A stretch of 43,146 nucleotides of DNA from Oscillospiraceae bacterium. GTDB lineage: Bacteria > Bacillota > Clostridia > Oscillospirales > Ruminococcaceae. The stretch's first letter is position 1. The number at the start of each line of letters is the position of its first letter. Positions 1 through 7,131 of this stretch are shown piece after piece. The translations under genes were made by a program, and so were the position numbers. Below the pieces are notes generated by a model that saw only the letters and a list, made by a program, of their open reading frames with translations, had not been told where the DNA came from and did no database searches. The stretch lies in NCBI GenBank assembly GCA_028689635.1, contig JAQVCU010000013.1, forward strand, positions 1-43,146, given 5' to 3'.

Positions 1-837
1 CTTTCTTTTGCCTATACAGGGTTTTATCTTATTTCCCAGTCCGCCAGCTTTCTCTCGCCTATCTCTATCTTTTTCGTCCAGCTCTGCTCTCTGGTCCCCA
101 CCATGCGGGTGCTGTATCTGATCGCGGCTTTTTCCATGTCCGCCAAAGCCATTTTTCTCTTTCGCTTTTCCCACGAAACGGACATGGGCCGCCAACGCAT
201 GGAGGAGACCCGGAATGTCTCCTGGCTTGGGATGTTGGGCAGCTACCGGGGCGTCCTTCGGCAGATCTTCCGCACCCCCGCCACCTTTTTGCTGCTGGCC
301 ATCCTCATCATCGTCAATGTGATCACCGTGATATCCAATAACTTTGTCTCTCTTTACGTCACCCAGACCCTGGGCCTTTCGGAAACGCTGATGGGGTATG
401 TCTCCATCGTCCGCGCAGGGCTGCTGCTGCTGTTTATGCTGGGTTTCCAAAATTGGGTCAACCATCTGCCTTACCGTCCCGTATTGGCTGCGGGGATGGG
501 CATTTATATTCTGGCCTTTCTCTCCCTGATCCTCTCCCGGTTCTCTTTGGCTGGGCTCGCCGTCTATGTGGTGCTGGAGGCCGTGGCTTTCGCCTTCATC
601 TCTCCCCGCAAGGACGCCCTGCTCACCCTATTTGTGGATAAGCACGACCGCGCCCGGATCTTTGGCATGATCTTCGTCATCACCCTGGGCCTGACTTCCC
701 CCTTTGGCAGCTTCATCGGCAGCCTTAGCGATTCTAATCAGGAATATCCTTTTCTGCTGGCAATTGGGCTGTGCGCTGTCTGCGCCGCCCTGGTGCTGCT
801 GGTACGTACCGGCTGGCAGGAGGAATCCGCCGGTTAA
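1..837 (+). CDS. MFS transporter, C-terminal part (5' end outside window)
   Basis: The reading frame is open from the first base of the window, so the gene starts upstream. The 278 visible residues are strongly hydrophobic, with about seven membrane segments. They carry a charged central loop (about residues 55-75) followed by a second bundle, as in the C-terminal half of a 12-helix major facilitator superfamily protein. The segment around DRARIFGMIFVITLGLTSP resembles the TM10-11 region of drug- or sugar-efflux type MFS members. The substrate cannot be told from this half. The gene ends just before a strong hairpin terminator shared with the convergent anti-sigma gene. The first ATG in the window (103) is an internal methionine and not the start. 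Confidence 0.75.
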   Translation, partial: LSFAYTGFYLISQSASFLSPISIFFVQLCSLVPTMRVLYLIAAFSMSAKAIFLFRFSHETDMGRQRMEETRNVSWLGMLGSYRGVLRQIFRTPATFLLLAILIIVNVITVISNNFVSLYVTQTLGLSETLMGYVSIVRAGLLLLFMLGFQNWVNHLPYRPVLAAGMGIYILAFLSLILSRFSLAGLAVYVVLEAVAFAFISPRKDALLTLFVDKHDRARIFGMIFVITLGLTSPFGSFIGSLSDSNQEYPFLLAIGLCAVCAALVLLVRTGWQEESAG

Positions 838-854
838 GCCCCTTTGTTTTGCAC

Positions 855-893
855 AAAAAAGGTGTGCGGCCTTTTGGGCCGCACACCTTTTTC
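855..893. terminator. bidirectional intrinsic terminator between MFS gene and anti-sigma gene
   Basis: An 11-bp perfect stem (861-871 with 877-887) is flanked by a run of A on the left and T on the right, so it can end transcription from both converging genes. Confidence 0.85.
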
Positions 894-918
894 TGCTTTT
901 TGCAAAGAACCGCCGCGG

Positions 919-1983
919 TCAGTCCTCGTCATGGCCGCCGTCATGGTCATCATCGTCGTGGCCGTCGTCATCTTCGAAAACGCCGTCGTCGCCGTCGCTG
1001 TCCTCACCGACGTCCCTCTCATCGCGGCCGTCTTCCCGCTCATCACCGGCGTTTTCCGGCGCGCCGTTCTGTCCCAAGGGCGCGGAGGAGGAAGCGCCCT
1101 GCCCCGCTGCGAAGGCCTCTATTCCCTGCCGGGGGCCGTCGTCTTCATCGTCGTCATGGCCGTCATCATCATCGTCATCGTCGTCATCATCATCGTCGAG
1201 GCCGTCATCATCATCGTCATCGTCATCGCCCCAGATATAGTCCTCCACATCGTCCAGTTCCAGGCCATGCTCGGCGCAATATTTCACGATCTCCGAAACC
1301 GTCATTTGGGAAAGCTGCTGCAGCGAAAGGGAATCATCCCGGGCGTTTACCTTTTGGATCAGGCTCATCTTGCCGCAGGAGATCCGCAGGGCGGCCGCCT
1401 CCTCCCGAAGGGTCTGATCCGCGCTGACCGTCTGGTTGAGCACCGTGGGAGAAAGGTTGCTGGCCCCAAGGTCGGCGGCAATGCTCTGGCTCAGCCTCTG
1501 CTGCAATTCCAGCGCTTTCTTTGGATCACGGTTTTCCACGGATACCAAAATGGCTCCGCCCTCCCCAGCCATATAGCCCTTCTGTACCATAGACCCCAAA
1601 ATGGCGTTCACCGCCACCTCCAGATCCACCCGACGCAGGTCCATTCCGCCCAAAACGGCGGTTGCGTCCTCGTTGAGGGCCTGAACGCGGATCACCTTAT
1701 CCTGGCGGTTGGTGGTCAGCTCGATGCTGGGGTTCACGTCGATATCAATGATGCTGTCCGCATCTAAAAAGCCATACCAGCCCAGCAGCAGCGCCGCCGT
1801 AAGCAGCAGCCCGGCCAGGGCCGGCACCCACCGCACCTTTTGGCGGCGCGCCGGAGCCTGCCCGTCCATCAGGTCGCAGGCCTGCATTTTCTGCACCGGC
1901 CGGGAGGATACCTCCTGCAGGACATCGGGGATCAGCTGCCCCGCAGCCCGGGCCAGCCTTTGGTTGATCTCTTGGTCACGCAT
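919..1983 (-). CDS. RsgI-like anti-sigma factor with poly-aspartate C-terminus
   Basis: A 354-residue membrane anti-sigma factor. Residues 1-50 are cytoplasmic and would bind the sigma factor. One membrane helix lies at about 52-72. It is followed directly by the extracellular signature DIDVNPSIEL (about 81-90), diagnostic of the RsgI middle domain. In RsgI-type proteins this domain is known to cleave itself at the Asn-Pro bond (here N84-P85), which prepares the protein for regulated intramembrane proteolysis. After about residue 245 the protein becomes extremely acidic: poly-Asp at about 253-277, a Pro/Ala/Gly linker, and a second Asp/His/Gly block at 322-354. No polysaccharide-binding domain of the clostridial RsgI kind is visible. 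The start overlaps the end of the sigma gene by 8 bases, so the two are translationally coupled. The poly-Asp sensing role is inference; family assignment is firm. Confidence 0.88.
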   Translation of the reverse strand: MRDQEINQRLARAAGQLIPDVLQEVSSRPVQKMQACDLMDGQAPARRQKVRWVPALAGLLLTAALLLGWYGFLDADSIIDIDVNPSIELTTNRQDKVIRVQALNEDATAVLGGMDLRRVDLEVAVNAILGSMVQKGYMAGEGGAILVSVENRDPKKALELQQRLSQSIAADLGASNLSPTVLNQTVSADQTLREEAAALRISCGKMSLIQKVNARDDSLSLQQLSQMTVSEIVKYCAEHGLELDDVEDYIWGDDDDDDDDGLDDDDDDDDDDDDGHDDDEDDGPRQGIEAFAAGQGASSSAPLGQNGAPENAGDEREDGRDERDVGEDSDGDDGVFEDDDGHDDDDHDGGHDED

Positions 1984-2566
1984 GATATCCCTCCTGTTCC
2001 AGCAAATGTTTTTTGAGTTTTTTCAGGCTTCGGTGGTATTTGGAAAGCACCGTGGAAAGGTTCATCGAAAGGCTTCGGGCGATCTCCTGATGCCGAAGCC
2101 CGGACACGGCGTGCAGCAGCACGATCTCCCGCTCCGTCTCGTCCAAGATCTGCAGCGCGGAGCTTAAAACAATGCGGTCCTCCCTGTCTGTGACGCAGGA
2201 AAATTCCGGGTCGTTTTCCAGATCCTCATATTCTCTGTCCCAAAGCCGTTTTCCGGCCCGCAGCTTCATTAGGCAGAGGTTGCGGACTATGGTGAAGATC
2301 CAGGCCAGGGGCTTACCCATGGGCCTATAAAGATGGGCGCACTCCCGAATACGGAGATAAGTCTCCATCATGACGTCCTGGGCGTCGGCGGGATGCCGTA
2401 GGATCGAAAGGGCGTAAGCGTACACCGCTTTCTCGGTCAGGCGATACAGCTGTTCAAAGGCCTGCGGGTCCTCCCGGCCGATGCGGACGAAGAGTTCTTC
2501 GTCTATGACCAGCTTCTGCGGCCTTTCCGGCGGTTCCGGCTGCAGCACGCTGCAAAACAACAGCAT
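1976..2566 (-). CDS. ECF-type RNA polymerase sigma factor
   Basis: A 196-residue sigma-70 family protein of the extracytoplasmic-function kind, with only regions 2 and 4. Region 2 is at about 30-100, including the helix ending PADAQDVMMETYLRI and the following aromatic/basic segment. Region 4 is at about 130-185, with the helix-turn-helix GLRHQEIARSLSMNLSTVLSKYHRSLKKL. A GGGGGGAG ribosome site sits four bases before the ATG at 2566. The anti-sigma gene follows with an 8-base overlap, so it is the cognate partner. The target genes are not known; the surface-protein genes further along are candidates by location only. Confidence 0.9.
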   Translation of the reverse strand: MLLFCSVLQPEPPERPQKLVIDEELFVRIGREDPQAFEQLYRLTEKAVYAYALSILRHPADAQDVMMETYLRIRECAHLYRPMGKPLAWIFTIVRNLCLMKLRAGKRLWDREYEDLENDPEFSCVTDREDRIVLSSALQILDETEREIVLLHAVSGLRHQEIARSLSMNLSTVLSKYHRSLKKLKKHLLEQEGYHA

Positions 2567-2640
2567 TTTTCTCCCCCCAATCAGTCAATGCGCCAGGCGC
2601 CTGTTTTATTGCAAAAAGCATGGGTATTTTCTGTATTCAC

Positions 2641-2680
2641 TCGCTTATCATACCACAAAGCTCTCTTTTCGTCCATTCCC
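2641..2680 (-). promoter_or_regulatory. possible promoter of the sigma/anti-sigma operon
   Basis: On the minus strand an extended -10 (TGGTATGAT, about 2648-2656) lies about 85 bases before the sigma start, with a weak TGGACG at the -35 position. It resembles the extended -10 of the palindromic promoter family in this window but lacks the palindrome. Confidence 0.35.
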
Positions 2681-2706
2681 CGCCGCACGGATCCCTCCGC
2701 CATCTG

Positions 2707-2735
2707 TTGTCAGCCCCGCCCCGCCGTGGTATAAT
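2707..2735 (+). promoter_or_regulatory. sigma-A promoter of the DUF3842 gene
   Basis: TTGTCA (2707-2712), a 17-base spacer and TATAAT (2730-2735), with the extended -10 TGG. The -10 lies inside the palindrome at 2729-2757, so the first transcribed bases form the right arm of a hairpin. Confidence 0.8.
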
Positions 2736-2804
2736 AACTACAATATAGTTATTATACTTGATTTTTTTGGCCGCCCGGCGGGCATGGCCAACGATCCGCG
2801 CCTT
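2729..2804 (+). repeat. dispersed promoter-palindrome module, copy 1
   Basis: The perfect 12-bp inverted repeat GTATAATAACTA / TAGTTATTATAC (2729-2740, 2746-2757) is followed by a second hairpin block, GGCCGCCCGGCGGGCATGGCC-like (about 2769-2789), and a degenerate third block starting CGATCCGCGCC. The same order of blocks occurs at 6084-6174 and, on the minus strand, at 41212-41362. Confidence 0.8.
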
Positions 2805-2885
2805 CCCCCCTTTGGAGGGCCAAAAGCAGACTGCGGCGTTTTGCCCGCCCCGACGGGCAGCCGTCCCCAGAAAAAGGAGAGAGCC

Positions 2886-3299
2886 ATGAAAATTCTCATC
2901 ATCGACGGCCAGGGTGGACGCCTTGGCAAAAGCATTACCGAACAGCTCAAACGGCTCTATCCCCAGCAGCCTTTATACGCCCTTGGCACCAACAGCATCG
3001 CCACCGCCACCATGCTCAAAGCGGGGGCGGATTTTGGCGCCACGGGGGAAAACCCCATCCTGCATAACTGCCCCGACGCCGACCTGATCATCGGCCCCAT
3101 CGGCATCGTCATCGCCAACGCGCTTTTGGGGGAAGTGACCCCCAAAATGGCCGAAGCGGTAGGCAGCTGCCGCGCTCAAAAGATCTTTCTGCCCAGCGGA
3201 AAATGCAACAACCAGGTGGTGGGGACAGAAAACCTCTCCGTGGCGGAAAGCGTTCAGCTGGCCGTCCAGCAGGCCGCCGCCTATTTAGAAAAAGCCTAA
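2886..3299 (+). CDS. DUF3842 family protein
   Basis: A 137-residue protein beginning MKILIIDGQGGRLGKSI, a Rossmann-like N-terminus with a glycine-rich loop. It continues with the conserved stretches GADFGATGENPI and DLIIGPIGIVIANALLGE. This matches the DUF3842 family of Clostridia, whose biochemical role is unknown. The nucleotide-binding fold is an inference from the GxGGxxG-like loop and the alternating hydrophobic strands. An AAAAAGGAGAG ribosome site precedes the ATG at 2886; longer upstream starts in this frame run through the promoter module and are rejected. The gene stands alone between its own promoter and a terminator. The leader is about 145 bases long. Confidence 0.85.
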   Translation: MKILIIDGQGGRLGKSITEQLKRLYPQQPLYALGTNSIATATMLKAGADFGATGENPILHNCPDADLIIGPIGIVIANALLGEVTPKMAEAVGSCRAQKIFLPSGKCNNQVVGTENLSVAESVQLAVQQAAAYLEKA

Positions 3300-3316
3300 C
3301 CATTTTAACGCTTTGC

Positions 3317-3361
3317 AAAAGCGACCCGCCGGGGAAAAATGCCCGGACAGGTCGCTTTTTT
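3317..3361. terminator. bidirectional terminator between DUF3842 gene and kinase gene
   Basis: AAAAGCGACC pairs with GGTCGCTTTTTT, and an inner CCGGG/CCCGG stem extends it. The right T-run overlaps the stop codon of the minus-strand kinase. Confidence 0.82.
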
Positions 3362-4406
3362 AGTCTGTATCCAAGATCAAGTCGCTGCCGCCCGCAAGAT
3401 CACAGGCAACAAAGTAACGGTTTTCCAGCGGGATCCATTCTTCCTCAAAACGCCGGAGCATGGCGGCGCCGTTGCGCTGAAGAATACGCTCCCGCTGCGT
3501 CTGCGGGGCCACCCGCAGCAGGATCTTCAGATCCAGGCGCTCTCTCCAGCGGGGATGCTGGCTGTAAACGCCCTCCAAAACGGTCAGGGGAGACGGCGAA
3601 ACGCTTTGCCAGGGCTGGAGCGTGCGGGTGGCGCAGTCAAATCGGCGGAAAGCCACCGGGCCGCCTGCGGCTACACCGCGAATCACCTCTTCTTCAAAGC
3701 GCTCATAATCGATGTTGCCGCCGGGCTCCGCCAGGCGCTGCGCCGTGCGCTGGCTATTTTGCAGGAAATAATCGTCCATGTGGAACACCGCGCAGCCGTA
3801 CACCTGGGAAAGACGCTGTCCCAGATGGCTTTTCCCGCTGCCGCTGCAGCCGTCGATCGCCACCAAGACGCGGCCATTTTCTTTCAAAAGCCTGTCCACC
3901 GCGCAAAACACGGGGAAAAACCGTTTCATATCAAGGCTCATCACCCGGTAGGACGGGCGGTAACGGCGGCGGTATTCCTCGCTGTGGCTCACCGCCGGAA
4001 ACCCGGCCAGACGATACCGCTCCCAGGCGGGCAGCAGCTCCTTTTCTGAAACAGCCGCCGACCCCGCCCGGCAAAGCTCCAAAACCTGCCGGAATTTTTC
4101 CTCCATGCCCTGCGCACAGCCCCGGGGAGTATTGGCGTCGGCCACAAAGGCGGCGTTTACCGTCTCTGGAGAGAGCGCCATTTCCCGCGCCAGATACAGC
4201 CGGCAAAGCCCGCTGCCGATCTCTTCAAACCGGTTTTTTGCATCCGGCGGAGAGGCTTCGCACTCGGCCCGCAGGCGCTGAAGGGCAGACGCGCTATCCC
4301 GCACCAAATGCCCTCCGCCATATTCGCTTTGATGCAAAAGCTTAAAAATATCCTGCGCCTGCATATGGGGATAACGACGGAAATGTTCCAGCAAAATTTC
4401 TTTCAT
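3360..4406 (-). CDS. P-loop kinase, uridine kinase-like, with N-terminal extension
   Basis: A 348-residue protein in two parts. The C-terminal half (about 180-345) is a P-loop NTPase of the uridine kinase / phosphoribulokinase type. It has Walker A GCSGSGKS (about 186-193), the following strand ending FHMDDYF with the DD motif typical of nucleoside kinases, and a later LEGVYSQHP strand. The N-terminal 165 residues (starting KEILLEHFRRYPHMQAQDIFKLLHQ) are not part of that fold, and I do not recognise their function. The gene begins three bases after the stop of the ECF S-component gene. The pair therefore suggests uptake of a small molecule followed by phosphorylation that traps it. The substrate is unknown; a nucleoside, a vitamin or a precursor are all possible. 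Confidence 0.78.
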   Translation of the reverse strand: MKEILLEHFRRYPHMQAQDIFKLLHQSEYGGGHLVRDSASALQRLRAECEASPPDAKNRFEEIGSGLCRLYLAREMALSPETVNAAFVADANTPRGCAQGMEEKFRQVLELCRAGSAAVSEKELLPAWERYRLAGFPAVSHSEEYRRRYRPSYRVMSLDMKRFFPVFCAVDRLLKENGRVLVAIDGCSGSGKSHLGQRLSQVYGCAVFHMDDYFLQNSQRTAQRLAEPGGNIDYERFEEEVIRGVAAGGPVAFRRFDCATRTLQPWQSVSPSPLTVLEGVYSQHPRWRERLDLKILLRVAPQTQRERILQRNGAAMLRRFEEEWIPLENRYFVACDLAGGSDLILDTD

Positions 4407-4409
4407 GGC

Positions 4410-4946
4410 TCAAATCTTCCTCAATACCTTGCTTTTTTCCAAAACCAGCACCAGCAGCGGGATCAAGACGATCTGTACAAGGATGCCCGGGACCGCCTGG
4501 ACAAAGGCCCCGGCGATAAACGCCTGCCAGCCGAATTCCACTCCCCCGGCCATCATCAGCCAGCGGACAACGCCCCAGACGACCCTGCCGCCCAGCATCG
4601 CGCCGATCAGGGAAACATAGATGTTGATGACCTTTTTGGGCAGAAGCTGGTACAGCAGCCCACAAAGCAGCCCGTAAGCCGCCAGTTCAAACATCATCGA
4701 CACCGCCGTCGGGTACATCGGCGGCATTCCGAAGCAGACGCTGCGCAGGATCGGCACCAGGGCGCCTACTGCCAGGCCGTATTTCCAGCCCAGCACAAAG
4801 CCGCACAGCAGCACCGGAAGATGCATCGGCAGCAGCATGGAGCCAAACTGCGGGATCTGTCCGGTGAGAAAAGGCATGACCAGCCCCAGCGCCACAAACA
4901 GCGCCGCCAGCACCAAACGGTAAACATTAGATCTTGTGGTCGTCAT
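4410..4946 (-). CDS. ECF transporter substrate-binding (S) component
   Basis: A 178-residue membrane protein with about six helices, starting MTTTRSNVYRLVLAALFVALGLVMPF. The AALFVALG stretch and the loop LPMHLPVLLCGF are typical of the S-component family that includes PanT, FolT and CblT. The S component binds a vitamin-like substrate and uses a shared EcfA/EcfA'/EcfT energising module, which is not encoded here. The start at 4946 follows a GGAGGAATTCAG ribosome site; a longer frame to 5009 runs through the leader hairpin and is rejected. The gene is co-transcribed with the downstream kinase. PanT-like is the closest match I would guess, but the substrate is not assigned. Confidence 0.82.
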   Translation of the reverse strand: MTTTRSNVYRLVLAALFVALGLVMPFLTGQIPQFGSMLLPMHLPVLLCGFVLGWKYGLAVGALVPILRSVCFGMPPMYPTAVSMMFELAAYGLLCGLLYQLLPKKVINIYVSLIGAMLGGRVVWGVVRWLMMAGGVEFGWQAFIAGAFVQAVPGILVQIVLIPLLVLVLEKSKVLRKI

Positions 4947-4961
4947 CTGAATTCCTCCAAA

Positions 4962-5165
4962 AAAATAAGTGCCACAACATACTTGCCCTCCTTGCAGGAG
5001 CGCAGGCACCTTCGTGGCACACTGATGACCGTTGCGGCGTTATGGTAAAAATCATAGGCTGCTTCAGGCCCGTTCCCCGCGCCGGCCGGCTTCCTGCCGG
5101 CATTTGTTCAGGCGCTTTCGGCCCACCCTTCGGCGGACAAAACAAGGCTTTGACTCAGCGGAAAG
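4962..5165 (-). promoter_or_regulatory. structured leader with attenuator-like terminator before the ECF S gene
   Basis: About 200 bases of transcript separate the promoter from the start codon. The last part forms a closing stem GTGCCAC/GTGGCAC (about 4972-5025) around an inner hairpin CTCCT-GCAA-GGAG. It runs straight into CTTATTTTTTT, which is an intrinsic terminator just upstream of the ribosome site. GC-rich segments further 5' could form alternative pairings. I could not match it to TPP, THF, cobalamin, preQ1 or T-box consensus cores, so it is listed as an unassigned attenuator or riboswitch candidate. Confidence 0.55.
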
Positions 5166-5195
5166 ATTATAGCATCCCCAACCGGCTCTTGTCAA
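5166..5195 (-). promoter_or_regulatory. strong sigma-A promoter of the ECF S / kinase operon
   Basis: Consensus TTGACA (minus strand, 5190-5195), an 18-base spacer and consensus TATAAT (5166-5171). The -35 overlaps the stop codon of the preceding amidotransferase gene. Confidence 0.85.
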
Positions 5196-5950
5196 GCGCC
5201 TGCCCCATACCGCTCTGCCGCGGCGACAAGGGCCTGAAAGATCGCCAGATGCCGGGGGTAGCGGTCCGCCAGGGTCTCGGGATGCCACTGGACCGCCAGG
5301 GTAAAGGCTTTGCGCGTTTTATGCACAATGGCTTCCACCACCTGCTCGCAGTTTTCATCCCAGGCCAGGGGGAGCCAAGGCTCGGCGACCTTTTTAAGGC
5401 ACTGATGGTGGAAGGAGTTGACGTCTGTTCGGTCGGTTCCCATGATCTGGGCAATGGCCCCCTGCAAACGCACCATATGGGAGGTCTCCTGCATCGGCAC
5501 CGCAGAAATGGTGTGGGCAGGCAGTCCCTGGGATGGCATGTCCTGATACAGCGTCCCGCCCAGCGCCACATTAAAGAGCTGGAGGCCGCGGCAGATCCCA
5601 AGCACTGGAATTTCCGTCTCAAGGGCCGCGCGCAAAAGCGCCAGCTCCTGCCTATCCCTCGTGGGCTGGATGGCCCCCACTTTCCCGCCGTTGGCTTCTC
5701 CATAGCAAAGAGGGTTCAGGTCGTTTCCGCCTGAAAAGATCACGCCGTCAACGCGCTCTAACAGGGCCAGGGCCACAGAGCTCTCCCGGCACAGGGGCAG
5801 GATAACGGGAATTCCTCCCGCAAGCTCCACGGAGCGGACATAATCGTTCGCCAAAAGATTCCATTGCTGAAATTTTTCTCCCAATCCGCTGTAGATCCCC
5901 GGCTGATCGTCTAAAGAATAATTGGTGGTGATGCCGATCAAGGGCTTCAT
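5192..5950 (-). CDS. gamma-glutamyl-gamma-aminobutyrate hydrolase family protein (peptidase C26)
   Basis: A 252-residue class I glutamine amidotransferase-like hydrolase of the PuuD type. The N-terminus MKPLIGITTN, the GVIFSGGNDLNPLCYGE strand, the nucleophile elbow GICRGLQLFNVALGGTLYQD (catalytic Cys) and the VQWHPE motif (catalytic His and Glu) are all present. The family cleaves gamma-glutamyl amide bonds, for example in polyamine breakdown; no other polyamine gene is near. The start at 5950 is chosen because an AAGAGG ribosome site precedes it and the family starts with MKPxIGI. The upstream extension to 6013 has no support. Confidence 0.88.
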   Translation of the reverse strand: MKPLIGITTNYSLDDQPGIYSGLGEKFQQWNLLANDYVRSVELAGGIPVILPLCRESSVALALLERVDGVIFSGGNDLNPLCYGEANGGKVGAIQPTRDRQELALLRAALETEIPVLGICRGLQLFNVALGGTLYQDMPSQGLPAHTISAVPMQETSHMVRLQGAIAQIMGTDRTDVNSFHHQCLKKVAEPWLPLAWDENCEQVVEAIVHKTRKAFTLAVQWHPETLADRYPRHLAIFQALVAAAERYGAGA

Positions 5951-6083
5951 CGTCTCGTCCTCTTTTCCTAATGGTCTGTGTGCCAGTATATCGGATGAAG
6001 CCGGAAAAAGCAAGCCTCCAAATGTCTCATCTAAATTAAACCAAAAAAGTATAAAAAGCCCTTTTATTTTGCCGCCCGCCGTG

Positions 6084-6174
6084 GTATAATAACTACATTG
6101 TAGTTATTATACTTTATTATATGGCCGCCCTGCGGGCATGGCCCATGATCCTATTTGCGCTTCGCGCCTGTGGG
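6084..6174 (+). repeat. dispersed promoter-palindrome module, copy 2 (carries the promoter of the small winged-helix gene)
   Basis: The perfect 13-bp inverted repeat GTATAATAACTAC / GTAGTTATTATAC (6084-6096, 6100-6112) has TATAAT (6085-6090) with an extended TGG just before it. A second hairpin block (GGCCGCCCTGCGGGCATGGCC-like, about 6123-6143) follows, then a third, GATCCTATTTGCGC-TTC-GCGCCTGTGGG-like (about 6147-6173). The third block closely matches the reverse complement of 41261-41298. Confidence 0.82.
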
Positions 6175-6302
6175 CAACGGCGTCTGCCATACCGCAGCGG
6201 CCGTCTCTCCCGGCTCCCGCCGCCCGCAAAACTTATTTTACAGCCGCCGGGCCCAGGGCCCTGCAACAATAAACAAATTTAAAATCAGCAGGAGGTTTTA
6301 TC

Positions 6303-6485
6303 ATGGATGTCAAAGAAAAGGTACTGGAAGTTATGAAAGAAGCCGGAAAACCCGTCAGCGCCGGCGAAGTGGAAAAGCTGTCTGGCCTGGACCGCAAGGA
6401 CATTGACAATGCCTTTAAAGCCCTGAAAAAAGAAGAGGCCATCGTCTCTCCCGTCCGCTGCAAATGGGAGCCCGCCAACAAATAA
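6303..6485 (+). CDS. small winged-helix DNA-binding protein
   Basis: A 60-residue protein that is essentially one winged helix-turn-helix. Helix 1 is DVKEKVLEVMKEAG, then a turn KPVSAGEVEKLSG, a recognition helix LDRKDIDNAFKALKKEEAI and a wing SPVRCKWEP. Similar stand-alone wHTH proteins occur in many anaerobic bacteria and archaea and are annotated as MarR-like or hypothetical regulators; targets are unknown. AGGAGG lies 7 bases before the ATG. The leader from the promoter module is about 205 bases. Confidence 0.82.
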   Translation: MDVKEKVLEVMKEAGKPVSAGEVEKLSGLDRKDIDNAFKALKKEEAIVSPVRCKWEPANK

Positions 6486-6500
6486 ACGGTTTGTTCCGTC

Positions 6501-6536
6501 AAAAAAAGCTCTGCCTTTTGTGGGCAGAGCTTTTTT
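6501..6536. terminator. bidirectional terminator between small wHTH gene and CYTH gene
   Basis: Stem AGCTCTGCC/GGCAGAGCT (6507-6515, 6523-6531) with an A-run on the left and a T-run on the right. Confidence 0.85.
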
Positions 6537-6540
6537 CTGC

Positions 6541-7050
6541 TTAAAAAATCCTGGGCAAAGGTTTCTCTTCCCTTTGGGCAGCGCGCTTTTTTTCCCAATA
6601 CTGCGCCATGGTATAGCCCGGCTCCTCCGTGACGTCGCGGCCCAAAAAATCCGGAGGAAGAAAAGCCGCGGCCTCCTCCACCGATTCAAACTCCACCTCG
6701 GCATAGAAAAACTCCGACGGCTCTCCGGCGTCCACCCGGCTGCACTCCAGCCGGTGACCGTCCTGCAACAGATAAACGCGTTTTTCTTTGCGTACCGTGG
6801 GGGCGGGCAGCAGCTTTTCCAGCTCTTTGAACTGCTCTGGCGTCAGCTCCAGCTCTGTCTCCTGCCGCACCAGCGTGCCCTTCCCCTTAAAGCAAAGCCG
6901 ATAGCTCTCTTTCCCATTTTGCGCCTTGCTGCGGATCCGCACCACCGGATCGGTGCAAAGATATCCCTGCCGCATTTCCGAAACGCTTTCCGGCGTTAGA
7001 TCTGGAAAGCCCTCCAGCAAAAATTTCCGTTCGATCTCCATGCCCTTCAT
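6541..7050 (-). CDS. CYTH domain protein (triphosphate tunnel metalloenzyme family)
   Basis: A protein of about 169 residues with the hallmark N-terminal motif EIERKFLL of CYTH/TTM proteins. Alternating charged strands of the tunnel follow: VRIRSKAQNGKESYRLCFKGKG, RQETELELTPEQF, RKEKRVYLL and FFYAEVEFESVEEA. Members hydrolyse triphosphates (tripolyphosphate, ThTP) or make cAMP; which activity applies here cannot be told. The start is uncertain: GGAGG sits only one base from the ATG at 7062 and 13 bases from the one at 7050, while the family motif begins at 7041. I give 7050 as a compromise. Confidence 0.83.
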   Translation of the reverse strand: MKGMEIERKFLLEGFPDLTPESVSEMRQGYLCTDPVVRIRSKAQNGKESYRLCFKGKGTLVRQETELELTPEQFKELEKLLPAPTVRKEKRVYLLQDGHRLECSRVDAGEPSEFFYAEVEFESVEEAAAFLPPDFLGRDVTEEPGYTMAQYWEKKRAAQREEKPLPRIF

Positions 7051-7091
7051 GCTCTTACCCATTCCTCCAACCTTTTTAAAATCTATCGCAG

Positions 7092-7124
7092 CAAAAGCAG
7101 AGCGGCCTTGCCGCTCTGCTTTTG
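7092..7124 (-). terminator. terminator after the LPETG protein gene
   Basis: Perfect 14-bp stem (7092-7105 with 7111-7124, loop CCTTG); on the minus strand it ends in CTTTTG. It lies directly after the stop codon of the LPETG protein. Confidence 0.75.
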
Positions 7125-7131
7125 TGAAAGC

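Noticed and set aside
844-1767. Plus-strand frames rich in Val/Ile or Arg/His near the start of the window.
   Set aside because: They are reverse readings of the anti-sigma gene's poly-Asp tract and show no domain of their own.
4972-5165. THF, TPP, cobalamin, preQ1 or T-box element before the ECF S gene.
   Set aside because: None of the diagnostic core sequences could be matched by eye; left as unassigned.
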